Origin: Spirochaetaceae bacterium
Lineage (GTDB): Bacteria > Spirochaetota > Leptospiria > Leptospirales > Leptonemataceae
Direction of reading: 5' to 3'
DNA length: 64,000 nucleotides
NCBI GenBank assembly: GCA_002729885.1
Contig: PBUB01000021.1
Span: 348,451 to 412,450 of the forward strand
In this document: positions 16,160 through 25,476 of the stretch, piece after piece
Layout of the letters: every line of letters begins with the position of its first letter
Numbering within the stretch: position 1 is the first letter of the stretch
The notes under the pieces: generated by a model
What the model was told of the DNA's origin: nothing
Seen by the model: the letters and a program-made list of their open reading frames with translations, nothing else
Databases searched by the model: none
Position numbers and translations under genes: made by a program

Positions 16160-17335
16160 ATGTCCACCAGCACAGACATATATGAGTTCCGGAACCGGGA
16201 GGAACTTCTGAAAAGCGCTCGGGATCTAAAAGAAGACTTTCAGTCCCGGTGGCAGAAGAATGGTATTGAAGGCCAGCTTGCAGAGATGCAGGATATGGAA
16301 GATCTAATGACCCAGCCAGATTTCTGGGATGATCCGGATAAGGCCCGGGAAATGTCTCAGAGAAAGTCTGCGCTGGAAAAGAAGCTTATTCCCTGGAAGG
16401 ATCTGAATCGAGACCTGGAAGATTTTCCGGACCTGGTAGAGCTCACAATTGAAGAACTGGATGATACAGACCAGGCTCTGGCTCAGCTCTCCCGGGAGTA
16501 CGCAGCCATGGAGGAGCGCTTCGAAGATGTCCAGCTGGCAGAAGCTTTGCTGGGGAAAGATGATCAGCTAAATGCTATAGTAACGATTTCTTCAGGTGCC
16601 GGTGGCACAGAGAGCCAGGACTGGGCACAAATGCTTCTGCGAATGTACACTAGATGGTTCGATCGAAAAGGCTTTGGTTATGAAACTCTGGATCTTCAGG
16701 ACGGAGAAGAAGCGGGCATAAAGAGTGCTTCACTTCTTGTTAAAGGAGAATCGGCTTTTGGCTATCTGAAATCTGAGAACGGTGTGCATCGCCTGGTTCG
16801 CATTTCTCCCTTTGATTCCAACAAGCGCAGACATACATCATTCGCATCTGTCCACGTTGCCCCGGAAATCGATGATGAAATCGAAGTAAACATTGAAGAA
16901 AAGGACCTCAGGGTAGATACCTATCGAGCCAGCGGCGCCGGTGGTCAGCATATTAACAAGACGGACTCCGCCATTCGAATTACACATATTCCTACCGGTG
17001 TTGTTGTGCAATGCCAGCAGGAGCGATCCCAGCATAAGAACCGGGACAAAGCAATGAAGATGCTTCGCTCCAGGTTATATGAACTGGAAAGAGAGAAACG
17101 CGAAGAGGATGCAGAAAACCGGGCCGGTGAAAAGAGAGATGTATCCTGGGGAAATCAAATCCGAAGCTACGTATTTCATCCCTATAAGATGGTAAAGGAT
17201 CTTCGCACAGGTTTCGAAACTTCGGATCCTGAATCCATCATGAATGGTGAGCTGGATGACATGGTGAAATCCTATCTGAAGGGCGTGGCCAGCGGCGGAA
17301 GTCTTAAAGTGACTGTGAATCCAGATATAGAATAA
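16160..17335 (+). CDS. prfB: Peptide chain release factor 2
   Basis: RF2, 391 residues, which reads UGA and UAA stop codons and triggers peptide release. The stop-codon-reading tripeptide SPF is in VRISPFDSNKRRHTSF. The catalytic GGQ is in ASGAGGQHINKTDSA, followed by the class hallmark RITHIPTGVVVQCQQERSQHKN. The reading frame is uninterrupted: the programmed +1 frameshift with an internal UGA near codon 25, used for autoregulation in most bacteria, is absent. The N-terminus is about 20 residues longer than in E. coli. The ribosome binding site GGAAGAG lies directly before the ATG. The 3-prime end overlaps the convergent penicillin-binding protein gene by 32 bases. Confidence 0.97.
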   Translation: MSTSTDIYEFRNREELLKSARDLKEDFQSRWQKNGIEGQLAEMQDMEDLMTQPDFWDDPDKAREMSQRKSALEKKLIPWKDLNRDLEDFPDLVELTIEELDDTDQALAQLSREYAAMEERFEDVQLAEALLGKDDQLNAIVTISSGAGGTESQDWAQMLLRMYTRWFDRKGFGYETLDLQDGEEAGIKSASLLVKGESAFGYLKSENGVHRLVRISPFDSNKRRHTSFASVHVAPEIDDEIEVNIEEKDLRVDTYRASGAGGQHINKTDSAIRITHIPTGVVVQCQQERSQHKNRDKAMKMLRSRLYELEREKREEDAENRAGEKRDVSWGNQIRSYVFHPYKMVKDLRTGFETSDPESIMNGELDDMVKSYLKGVASGGSLKVTVNPDIE

Positions 17336-19142
17336 TCTTATTCACTCGCTCCATGGGAGTGCCCGGCGGCGGCTCCTGCTTGAATACAGTGCCACTTCCG
17401 CTGAACTGTACCGGCGTTTTGTACTCCTTGCCAATCAACTCCAGAGCCTGTATGGCGCTCATTCCTCGAAAATCCGCCAGGCGATTCTCTGCCACCGGGG
17501 CCGGATGTCCTGGATTCGTTTCGAATCGATGTGCGCTGTAGGTTTTTCTGGGTGCGCGAATGATCGGTAGAATACTTTCAACGAACTTCTTGAAGACAGG
17601 TGCTGCCAGCGATCCGCCAGCCCACTGGCCAGAAACATCGTCGTAAAGAATCAGGCCAATGTATTCGGGATTGTCAGCGGGAAACATTCCCAGAAAAGAA
17701 ACGGCATATCGATTGGTGTACCCGGACGCTGAAGATTTCTGACCGGTTCCGGTTTTACCAATGATATCAATTTCGCTCAGGTTGGCGGCCCGACCGGTGC
17801 CTGCCTTAACCACAAGGCGCATCATATGTCTTACTCTGGCCAGCTGCTCTGGCTGGAAAGGAGTGATATCAACGGCAGTTTTGCTTTCTTCTACTGACCG
17901 TCCATCCTCGGTAACAATTCTTTTTACGATTCGCGGATGCACAAGACTTCCATCATTTCCGATTACGCTGGCGGCCCTCAACAATTGGATGGGCGTTACG
18001 CTGAAGCCCTGACCAATGGGATAATAAAAACGAGTGCTCTTGACCCAGTTTTCAGGAGCCGGTAAATAGCCTTCCGTTTCGCCCGAACCTTCCGGTAGAA
18101 TTCCGGTTCTGTTTCCGAGACCCAGAGCTTTCATCTTTCTGTAGAGCTCTTCTTTCGGCACACTTTCCATGGCTTTGATCATACCGACGTTGCAGGATTC
18201 TCGGATGATCTCTTCCAGGGTCAGAGAGCCATGAGCATAGGTATGGCCGCCTCTCAAACAACGAACGCTGCCTGTTTCAAAATCGTACTTCCCGTTGCAG
18301 ACGTACCTCTTGCCAGGGTTGTAGCTTTTGCTGCTTAGCAGGATTGCCGTCATCAGCACCTTAACCGTGGAGCCCGGTTCGTAATTCAGTCGAATAGCCC
18401 AGTTACCTCTTTCGCTGGCAGAGTAGCGATTGTATCTGTTAGGATCGAAGTCCGGAAGGTTGGCCATGGCCAGAATTTCCCCGGTGGGTATATGCATAAA
18501 GAGTCCCACGGCTCGCTTCGCATCCGATCGTTCGAAGCCTTCTTTCAGGGCTTCTTCCAGGCGAAATTGAATCAAACTATCTATGGTAAGATAAAGCGAA
18601 GGACCCCTGGGTTCGCCGTAGGATTCCAGAAGCACATCGTTGTAATCCCGTTCGATTCCTTCCAGAGCGCTGGAGGCATCCTGTCCTACAAATCCCAGAA
18701 GATTGGCTGCCAGGTCTGCGGAAGGATAGACTCTGCGGTACTCAAAGTTTCGATGCACTCCCGGAATCTGCAATTCCATCAAGCGCTCGGCGGCGAAGTT
18801 ATCTACCTGTCGTTCCAGGAGAAAATACTTTCGGTCTCGGTATAGATAGAAGCGGCGCAGTATTTCGGCCTCTTCCATGTCAATGAATCGAGCTACCTGG
18901 GTAGCTGTAAATTCAGGATCCACCACCTCTTCGGGTGCAATACCAATGGTGCTGGCTTCTTCGGTAAGAGCCAGGGTGATTCCCCGGCGATCCAGTATGG
19001 GGCCGCGAACCGTTTGGAGGGATTCGTTTTCGCGCCAGCCTCGACCTTCCCAGACCAGGAAAGCTACCCGACCCAGTACGATGCCCAGGGCCAGGCTGAT
19101 CATTACAGCAAACAGGGTAATCCTGAACTGGGCCCGCTCCAT
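17304..19142 (-). CDS. Class B penicillin-binding protein (FtsI/SpoVD-like) with PASTA domain
   Basis: A peptidoglycan transpeptidase of 612 residues. One membrane anchor (about 8-30) is followed by the dimerisation/pedestal domain, which starts at VRGPILDRRG. The three transpeptidase motifs are complete: S258-T-V-K261, S316-C-N318 and K463-T-G465. The last 55 residues (MSAIQALELIGKEYKTPV...) form a PASTA domain, ending in IILYLD. PASTA on a class B PBP recalls SpoVD/PBP2x rather than proteobacterial FtsI, though spirochaete FtsI proteins also vary. It likely performs septal wall synthesis. The lepB gene lies 51 bases upstream on the same strand. The TAA stop lies inside the end of prfB. Confidence 0.92.
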   Translation of the reverse strand: MERAQFRITLFAVMISLALGIVLGRVAFLVWEGRGWRENESLQTVRGPILDRRGITLALTEEASTIGIAPEEVVDPEFTATQVARFIDMEEAEILRRFYLYRDRKYFLLERQVDNFAAERLMELQIPGVHRNFEYRRVYPSADLAANLLGFVGQDASSALEGIERDYNDVLLESYGEPRGPSLYLTIDSLIQFRLEEALKEGFERSDAKRAVGLFMHIPTGEILAMANLPDFDPNRYNRYSASERGNWAIRLNYEPGSTVKVLMTAILLSSKSYNPGKRYVCNGKYDFETGSVRCLRGGHTYAHGSLTLEEIIRESCNVGMIKAMESVPKEELYRKMKALGLGNRTGILPEGSGETEGYLPAPENWVKSTRFYYPIGQGFSVTPIQLLRAASVIGNDGSLVHPRIVKRIVTEDGRSVEESKTAVDITPFQPEQLARVRHMMRLVVKAGTGRAANLSEIDIIGKTGTGQKSSASGYTNRYAVSFLGMFPADNPEYIGLILYDDVSGQWAGGSLAAPVFKKFVESILPIIRAPRKTYSAHRFETNPGHPAPVAENRLADFRGMSAIQALELIGKEYKTPVQFSGSGTVFKQEPPPGTPMERVNKIILYLDSQSL

Positions 19143-19193
19143 GAACCCAGGCTGGCATCGGCTGAAATTTTGGGTACAAAAATTCCGTTTCGC

Positions 19194-20099
19194 TCACTCA
19201 GAAACCGATGCATCGGCGAAACCTACCAGGTAGCTCAGAGGGATGAATCCCACTATCCTGGAGTCCCGGGAGTGACTGCGATTGTCACCCAGTACCAGAA
19301 CGCTTCCTTCCGGGACTGTTCCGGAGGATGGCAGTCCGTTCATGGCTGCGTAGATGGCCTCCACTCCCAATTTTCTTACAGCGGGATTAACCTGTGTCAG
19401 CGGAGGTTGATACCCTTCAGGCTGAGAAAACGTTGGAGGCGGGTTGAATGCCGATGGGAGCCCTTCCGCGATGTAACTTTCCGGGCTGCCATTGATCAGA
19501 ATCCTTCCGTCTTTAAGCTCATAGCGGTCCCCGGGCAGGCCCACCAGTCGCTTGATCCAGAGTGGGCTGTGGCATCGACCGTCTGTGGGATATCGATAAA
19601 CCACAACCTGGCCTCGGTGGAGAGAGAGAGAAGCTAGCCTCAGCCGAATATTGAACGGAACAGAAAGGTCAAGAACTCCGGTTTTTCGAATCCAGAAGGA
19701 ATCCTGGTCTTGCAGGGTTGGCTCCATGCTACGGCCGTCCACCTGCACCCGCTCGAATAGCAAAGAGCGAATGTGAAAAACCAGGAGAGTAGAAATGAGT
19801 GCCAGAATTAGGAAGCGCTTCTGCGGACTGCTGCCTTTCCGGGAGCGGGAAAACACTGGATGAAGCCAGAACCAGATTCCCACAGACAGAGCAATCACGC
19901 TGCACCCCAGCAGGAATAGAGGAGTGCAATTACGGAAGGAAACCATTTCAGGCTGTCCTCCGAGCAACTGAATCGCTTCGTTGGCGGCAAACAGGCCTCC
20001 GTAGAGATATATAGGAAGCAATGAAAATGGTTTTACAGAGAAACCGTCAGGCCACACCTTGCCCCGATCCACTTGATTTTCCCGATCCGAACGGTTCAT
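19194..20099 (-). CDS. lepB: Signal peptidase I
   Basis: A type I leader peptidase (S26), 301 residues, which cleaves signal peptides at the outer face of the inner membrane. The catalytic Ser124 is in QVDGRSMEPTL, and Lys183 in IKRLVGLPGD. Box E is LGDNRSHSRDSRIVGFIP. There are three hydrophobic segments before the catalytic domain (about 25-45, 58-80, 95-112), more than the usual one or two. An insertion of about 40 residues rich in Pro (SAFNPPPTFSQPEGYQPP) sits between boxes D and E. The ATG at 20099 overlaps the ATG of the divergent gene (CATG). A downstream GTG (codon 10) is an alternative. It is transcribed with the PBP gene. Confidence 0.94.
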   Translation of the reverse strand: MNRSDRENQVDRGKVWPDGFSVKPFSLLPIYLYGGLFAANEAIQLLGGQPEMVSFRNCTPLFLLGCSVIALSVGIWFWLHPVFSRSRKGSSPQKRFLILALISTLLVFHIRSLLFERVQVDGRSMEPTLQDQDSFWIRKTGVLDLSVPFNIRLRLASLSLHRGQVVVYRYPTDGRCHSPLWIKRLVGLPGDRYELKDGRILINGSPESYIAEGLPSAFNPPPTFSQPEGYQPPLTQVNPAVRKLGVEAIYAAMNGLPSSGTVPEGSVLVLGDNRSHSRDSRIVGFIPLSYLVGFADASVSE

Positions 20100-22074
20100 G
20101 TCATCCGAAGAAAACGTATTAGAATCCGAATTGTCCAGAATGGAGCTCGGCGCACTGAAGCGAGTTGCTCAAGTCTGGAATGTACCCAAACTGGGTAAAG
20201 ATAAAAAAACGGTCATCAAGAATATCATCCAGACCATGCAGGATGATTTCTACTTAAAAGGTGTGCTGGAAAAACTCAGCGCAACCCAGGTTACTATTTA
20301 TACATCACTGCTAAAAAGCAAGACCAAGGTGCTTACCCTTGGCGAAATCTCGCGTAAGATTTCCATGCCTCCTGTAAACGCGGAGATGGAACTGGGAGTT
20401 CTGAAGCGCTATTTCCTGGTGTATCAGAGAAAGAACCGTGAGCGTTTGACGAACAACCTGGACCGCTACTATTTCTATCCAGAAAGTGGCGACCGGGTAT
20501 TGATGGAGACCAACGAGAAAGGTCTTAAGTTCAAGCCTTCTCTGCCGCAGGTGCTGCAAAGTCGTGAGGCGCTGTCTCCTACCTGGAAAAAAGTCCTGGG
20601 AAATCAATCGGTTACGAAAGCAGCCGAACGTGAAAACCTGGATGCAATCATAGAAAAACTTTCTGAGCTGGATAGAAGCGTTCTTCTGGAGTGCTTTCTG
20701 CAGGGCGGAATTCTGGAAATCTCCAGAGCCAGAGAGTTCGTAGCAGAGAAGAAGGGTAAATGGGAACAGGTAGTGGAAACACTGCATGAGCTCGGACTTC
20801 TCATTGATGACTATTATATTGATGAGCGATTCATTCGTTTGCTGGTTTGCCCCCTGGAAGTGTTCCAGTATCTCCAGGATTATCCTCTGGTTCCTGAAAC
20901 AAAGAAAGGAACGCGAAAGCGCCAGGAAAAAGTGGTCAGCAATGATCTGGATTTTTACACCAACATCAAGAAGATGATTGTGTACATCAGCCGCAAGGGG
21001 CTGAACCTTGCGAAATCTGGAAAGATCAAGCAGGTTGATCTAAAAGAAACCGAGAATCGACTATTACGCCCGGATATATCTCTATTTCTAGAAAAAAGTC
21101 AGATCTATCAAATTGAATTGCTACTTCCGGTAATGAGACTTCTGGACATCGTTCGAGTTAAGAAGGACGATGCAGTGCTGCGTAACAACTATGATGAGGT
21201 TCTGAAGAAGGATCTTTTTGAGCTGATGAAGCAGGTGATTCAGGAGATCGGTCAATCCAGAAACCGAGTGGTTCGCTACGAAGATGTATTCGAGTCCCTG
21301 TATGTTCCGTTCTTTCTAAAGCCAATCTTTGATGAATGCGTTGAGTTTATCAAAAGGCGAAACCGTGTAATGTACACAGTGGTAATGGCCTCCTTGATTC
21401 GAGAGAAGCTGGTACTGTCCAAAAAATTCAAGATCAAAGATTTCCAGCAGGATCTGACTGAGCTTCGCAAGGAACTTACCTCGGCGCTTTTCTTTTTGCA
21501 GCTGCTGGGCTTGATCAAAGTTGAGTATCCAGACCGCTGGATTGAGATCTCGGCCCTGGGTAGCCATTACTTTAATGCCGAGCCACTGAAGAAAGAGGAT
21601 GATCCAGGCGGAGTAATTATCAACCCGGACCTGAGTTTGATTGCTATTCCAGAACATATTACCCTGGAAAGCCTTTCTTTGCTCAAAATGTTTGCAGAGC
21701 TAAAGAGCTTCGATAACGTTTATACGTTCCAGATAACCCGAGAGTCTTTCCAGGAAGGGCTTTTGCTTCGTGCCAAAAAAGAGGATTTCCTGGATTTTCT
21801 CAATCGGGCCTCGCAGAACGAGCTTCCTCAGAACCTGCTATTCTCCATAGAAGATTGGTCCAACAATCTGCCTCTGGTTACCATCACGGACGAATGCGTG
21901 GTAGTACAGACCGAAGATCCGAATCATATGGAATTGCTGCTGGGACAGATTAGCGGAAAGAAAATAGTTCTGCAAAAGATCAGCCCTACTACCATTTTGA
22001 TTGATCCGGAAAAGATATACGAAACAATCAGCTATTCGGAGAAGTTGAATCTCATCGTTAAGCTGATTCGATAA
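20098..22074 (+). CDS. XPB/Ssl2 N-terminal-like helicase-associated protein lacking a helicase motor
   Basis: A large soluble protein of 658 residues, mostly helical, with many Leu, Lys and Glu. The N-terminus (LSRMELGALKRVAQVWNVPKLGKDKKTVIKNI) looks like a SAP/Rho-N-like or winged-helix element. The C-terminal 150 residues (GGVIINPDLSLIAIPE, then LLKMFAELKSFDNVYTFQITRESF and LPQNLLFSIEDW) match the helicase-associated XPB/Ssl2 N-terminal domain (Helicase_C_3 type). No Walker A or DEAD box is seen anywhere, so the motor is missing. The stop shares a base with the next possible start (TAATG), and the operon continues to xseA. A DNA-binding or damage-recognition role is an inference. The ATG overlaps the divergent lepB start. 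Confidence 0.75.
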   Translation: MSSEENVLESELSRMELGALKRVAQVWNVPKLGKDKKTVIKNIIQTMQDDFYLKGVLEKLSATQVTIYTSLLKSKTKVLTLGEISRKISMPPVNAEMELGVLKRYFLVYQRKNRERLTNNLDRYYFYPESGDRVLMETNEKGLKFKPSLPQVLQSREALSPTWKKVLGNQSVTKAAERENLDAIIEKLSELDRSVLLECFLQGGILEISRAREFVAEKKGKWEQVVETLHELGLLIDDYYIDERFIRLLVCPLEVFQYLQDYPLVPETKKGTRKRQEKVVSNDLDFYTNIKKMIVYISRKGLNLAKSGKIKQVDLKETENRLLRPDISLFLEKSQIYQIELLLPVMRLLDIVRVKKDDAVLRNNYDEVLKKDLFELMKQVIQEIGQSRNRVVRYEDVFESLYVPFFLKPIFDECVEFIKRRNRVMYTVVMASLIREKLVLSKKFKIKDFQQDLTELRKELTSALFFLQLLGLIKVEYPDRWIEISALGSHYFNAEPLKKEDDPGGVIINPDLSLIAIPEHITLESLSLLKMFAELKSFDNVYTFQITRESFQEGLLLRAKKEDFLDFLNRASQNELPQNLLFSIEDWSNNLPLVTITDECVVVQTEDPNHMELLLGQISGKKIVLQKISPTTILIDPEKIYETISYSEKLNLIVKLIR

Positions 22075-22148
22075 TGGCTTCAAGGCCGAATGGCCGAATG
22101 GCCGGACCGGAGATTTCTATTGGGTCTCGGTCTTGCAACGGAATCGAT

Positions 22149-22706
22149 ATGAAATCAATTGAGAAAAAAGCAATCCCGGTATCTTCCGTCTTCAGATGCA
22201 TTTTTCTCTTCGCTCTGATTCTGCCTCTGGCAGGGCTCATTCAATGTGATAAAAAAAGCAATGAGATTCGCACAGGGAATGTGCGGATTGTGGAAGGTGG
22301 CGAGAGCTTTCCCCTGGAAATTCCGCCGGAATTCAAGTACCCCGGGGCGCAGCTTGTATTCGCCTCTACTTTTGAAGGGAGCAGTTTCTGGACCAGGCCC
22401 GAGACCACTGCCAGTCTCCGAACAGAAGACTCCCTGAACGCAGTGGCCAACTATTACCGTCAATCCATTGAAACCAGTGGATGGACCATAATTCAAAGCA
22501 GAAAGAATCCGGACGCAGTGCTATACATGGCGGAATCCGGGTACAAGAATTTACTAACCATCATTATCCGGCCGGAAGTTTCTGGCGAAAGCCCCAGGCC
22601 GGAGCACGAAGAAGCCCTGACTTCAGAACAAACAGATCAGGCCATGGCCGAGGTTGCCGGCCCGACCCGGGTTAAGCTCTATTTGAAACAGAGCGGCGCC
22701 GACTGA
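22149..22706 (+). CDS. Lipoprotein of unknown function
   Basis: A 185-residue protein from the ATG at 22149. The signal peptide ends in a canonical lipobox (PLAGLIQC-DKKS). The frame is open from an ATG at 22074 that overlaps the previous stop, but that extension would put 25 residues before the signal. The mature domain opens with a stretch like those of small periplasmic stress proteins (FPLEIPPEFKYPGAQLVF), then LNAVANYYRQSIETSGWTII, a pattern common in proteins that compare pairs of residues in a small alpha/beta sandwich. The C-terminus (TRVKLYLKQ) completes a beta sheet. No function is assigned. Confidence 0.75.
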   Translation: MKSIEKKAIPVSSVFRCIFLFALILPLAGLIQCDKKSNEIRTGNVRIVEGGESFPLEIPPEFKYPGAQLVFASTFEGSSFWTRPETTASLRTEDSLNAVANYYRQSIETSGWTIIQSRKNPDAVLYMAESGYKNLLTIIIRPEVSGESPRPEHEEALTSEQTDQAMAEVAGPTRVKLYLKQSGAD

Positions 22707-22769
22707 TCACTTCGAAAATCTGATTTAGTTGCAGCCCTGGCCGGCTCAGGTAAAAGCTTATCCGAAGCC

Positions 22770-23966
22770 ATGCAAGATCCAGAAAAAGAAAGGCAGATTC
22801 GCACCGTTCCACGTCGGGTGATCATGCCCTACCTTGGTGGTCTCATCATTGTAGGTTCAGCTCTTCTGGTGCTTATTGTTTATCGCTCCTATGCCTGGTC
22901 CGGTTTTCTGGCACTTCTATTTTATGCGGGCTTCCATCGACCGCACTACTGGCTTCTGGAAAAAGTGGGTCAACGAAGGACCCTGGCAGCCAGCATTTCT
23001 ACACTGGTGGTAATGGCCATTCTGGTAGGGCCGGTATCCATACTTACTAGACTGTTGATCCTTCAGGCCATCGACTTACTCAACGGCATCAAAGCATTTC
23101 TTATCTCCGACTGGGCTCTGGAGCTGGCCTATCGCTTTCCTGGAGTGGTATCCTGGATCACCGATGATCCATTCTTCTGGGTAGAACTGGAGGCCACCTA
23201 CATTCAGATGCTGGATCAATACAGCTCTTATCTTGATCCGGATCGCATTGGAAACCTGGTGGGGGGGGCCTACTCCTTTGTTCTGGGAGGGATGAGTTTC
23301 ACTCTGGGATTTGCTGTTAATCTGGTTTTTGGCTTCATACTACTCTTCTTTCTCTTCAAAGACGCTCCTCTGTTCTATCGCGGACTGGAGTCGGCTCTAC
23401 CATTTCCTCCATCGCTTCTGCGAAACTTTGTGGATCGCATGAAGGCTACAATTTCTGCCGTGCTGGTAGGAAATGTATTTGTCTCTATTCTTCAGGGAGT
23501 AGCACTGGGGATAGGATTTGCAATCTGTGGAGTGCCCAACGCATTGCTCTATGGTTCCATCGCAGTAGTTTTTTCTATCATTCCGGTGGTGGGCACATCT
23601 CCTGTATGGCTGCCCGGTGCTCTCTATCTGGCGTTCATTGAAGAGAGTTATGGCCTGGCAATATTTCTGGCGCTTTACGGATTGGGAATGTTTCTGCTTC
23701 TGGAAAACATCCTCAAGCCCAAGATACTGGACCGAAGGCTGGGTATTCATCCCATGTTTTTGTTTTTCTCTATCATCGGAGGACTGAAGGAGTTTGGTAT
23801 TTCCGGGATTTTTCTTGGGCCACTCTTTGTTGCACTGTTTGTAACCCTGTGGAAGATTTACCATATCTGGGATACCACGGAAGACGAAGAGAGAAAGCTG
23901 GAGGAAGCGGGAAAGGATCCGGCGCAGGAAGTGGCAGCCAGTCTGGAAGAGGCAAAAGATGGATAA
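22770..23966 (+). CDS. AI-2E family (PerM-type) membrane protein
   Basis: A 398-residue inner-membrane protein with about seven to eight hydrophobic segments in the typical AI-2E/PerM arrangement: two helices at the N-terminus, a central soluble loop (about 115-160), then a cluster. Family hallmarks are LFFLFKDAPLFYRGLE, VGNVFVSILQGVALGIGF, the Pro-rich FSIIPVVGTSPVWLPGALYL, and ENILKPKILDRRLGIHPM. Family members export autoinducer-2 or act as Na/H antiporters; the substrate here is unknown. The acidic cytoplasmic tail overlaps the xseA start by eight bases. Confidence 0.93.
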   Translation: MQDPEKERQIRTVPRRVIMPYLGGLIIVGSALLVLIVYRSYAWSGFLALLFYAGFHRPHYWLLEKVGQRRTLAASISTLVVMAILVGPVSILTRLLILQAIDLLNGIKAFLISDWALELAYRFPGVVSWITDDPFFWVELEATYIQMLDQYSSYLDPDRIGNLVGGAYSFVLGGMSFTLGFAVNLVFGFILLFFLFKDAPLFYRGLESALPFPPSLLRNFVDRMKATISAVLVGNVFVSILQGVALGIGFAICGVPNALLYGSIAVVFSIIPVVGTSPVWLPGALYLAFIEESYGLAIFLALYGLGMFLLLENILKPKILDRRLGIHPMFLFFSIIGGLKEFGISGIFLGPLFVALFVTLWKIYHIWDTTEDEERKLEEAGKDPAQEVAASLEEAKDG

Positions 23967-25275
23967 TCTGGCGCGAATCGACACAGTTCAAAATAGCGGC
24001 ATGGATGTATGGTCCGTAAGCCGGCTGAATCAGACCATTTCCAATGTACTTCAGAGCGAATCGGCCATTCAGGGAATCTGGCTGGAAGGAGAGATCTTTA
24101 ATCTAACCTATCACAATAGCGGCCATATCTATTTCTCTCTTAAGGATCAGAAATCTACAGTTAACTGCACTTTTTTCAAGGGCGCGAACCAAAAGCTCAA
24201 GGGTCTGAGACTGCAGGTAGGTATGCAGATTATGGCTTTTGGCGGAGTAAGCGTTTATCAGCCCCGGGGAAACTATCAATTCAATGTACAGCGAGTAACT
24301 CTTGCTGGAGAAGGGGAGCTAAGGCTGCGAATCGAGCAGTTGAAGAAAAAGCTTCATCAGGAAGGACTGTTCAATCCAGAAAAGAAGCGACCCCTGCCTT
24401 TCCTTCCTCTAACCATCGGGGTGGCCACTGCATCTACCGGGGCTGCTATTCAAGATATTATTCGAGTTTCCAGGTATCGCTTTCCTGAAATCAACATCTT
24501 GCTGGCCCCCTGTGTTGTGCAGGGAGAAGGAGCCGTTTCCAGCATCGTTTCTGCCATCCAGGCATTGAACGATCCTTCACTGGGAGTGGATGTAATCATC
24601 GCGGGCCGAGGAGGAGGTTCTTTTGAGGATCTCATGGCCTTCAACGAAGAGCCTGTGGTTCGTGCCTATGCAGATTCCCGGGTGCCCATAGTATCTGCTG
24701 TAGGGCATGAGATCGATTCTCCTCTCACGGATCTGGCCGCCGATGCCTATGCTCCCACGCCCAGCGCTGCCGCAGAAAAAGTGGTACCGGTGCGTCAGGA
24801 TCTGGAACAGATGCTGGATGATGCGGACTACCGAATGGCCAATGCACTTTCGCAAAGGCTGCGAAATGTCAAGGATCGCGTAATCCGAGTGGCTACATCG
24901 GCTGTGTACGAAAATCCCATGGCCATTCTGAAACATCCGGCAGAAACCCTGCAGTGGCAACTGAGAGAGTTACAGTCCAGTATGCAGAGCACCTATATTC
25001 AATCTCTCCGAAGCCTGGAAAAGTTTTCGCATCTACCCATGTTATACCAAAGGGAACTGGATCGGCAAACCAATCGCTACTCTGTACTTTCGGAGCGATT
25101 GGACAACTTCAGTCCCCTGGGAACACTTAAGCGCGGTTTCTCGGTGGTGAGGGATTCGAACGGAAAGGTAATCCGTCGGGCCGCTGATTTGAAAAAGGAT
25201 CAGGAAGTAGAGTTATTGTTCGGGGAAGGTAGAGCGAAGGCCAGAATCGAAAGCACTGAGAAATCCTGGCAGTGA
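23959..25275 (+). CDS. xseA: Exodeoxyribonuclease VII large subunit
   Basis: The catalytic subunit of the single-strand exonuclease ExoVII, 438 residues. The N-terminal OB fold (about 18-110) carries the family opening VWSVSRLNQTISNVLQSE and GIWLEGEIFNLTYHNSGHIYFSLKD. The nuclease core contains IGVATASTGAAIQDIIR, IIAGRGGGSFEDLMAFNEE and VSAVGHEIDSPLTDLAADAYAPTPSAAAE, all textbook XseA phrases. A helical region and the C-terminal GFSVVRDSNGKVI domain follow. The gene overlaps the PerM-like gene by eight bases. The usual small subunit xseB does not follow; the next 200 bases hold no gene on this strand. Confidence 0.97.
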   Translation: MDNLARIDTVQNSGMDVWSVSRLNQTISNVLQSESAIQGIWLEGEIFNLTYHNSGHIYFSLKDQKSTVNCTFFKGANQKLKGLRLQVGMQIMAFGGVSVYQPRGNYQFNVQRVTLAGEGELRLRIEQLKKKLHQEGLFNPEKKRPLPFLPLTIGVATASTGAAIQDIIRVSRYRFPEINILLAPCVVQGEGAVSSIVSAIQALNDPSLGVDVIIAGRGGGSFEDLMAFNEEPVVRAYADSRVPIVSAVGHEIDSPLTDLAADAYAPTPSAAAEKVVPVRQDLEQMLDDADYRMANALSQRLRNVKDRVIRVATSAVYENPMAILKHPAETLQWQLRELQSSMQSTYIQSLRSLEKFSHLPMLYQRELDRQTNRYSVLSERLDNFSPLGTLKRGFSVVRDSNGKVIRRAADLKKDQEVELLFGEGRAKARIESTEKSWQ

Positions 25276-25476
25276 TTTTTAACGGAAACTCGGAGGATAA
25301 TTTCCATTGGGTTTCGCATCTTTGCGGTGGTAGGTGGAGAGTAATCTAAACACAGAAGGGACTATCCATTAATCACGAACTGAGAGACCATGGGTAAGCG
25401 GAACGCTCAGAAGGCAGTGGTCAGAATAGGCGAGAGAAAAACGCAGGATGCAGGATCCACAACCGGTGAGCCAGAC

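Noticed and set aside
25276-25476. Search for xseB directly after xseA, and for a preQ1 riboswitch before queE
   Set aside because: No frame encodes an ExoVII small subunit, and no preQ1 aptamer pattern was seen before queE.
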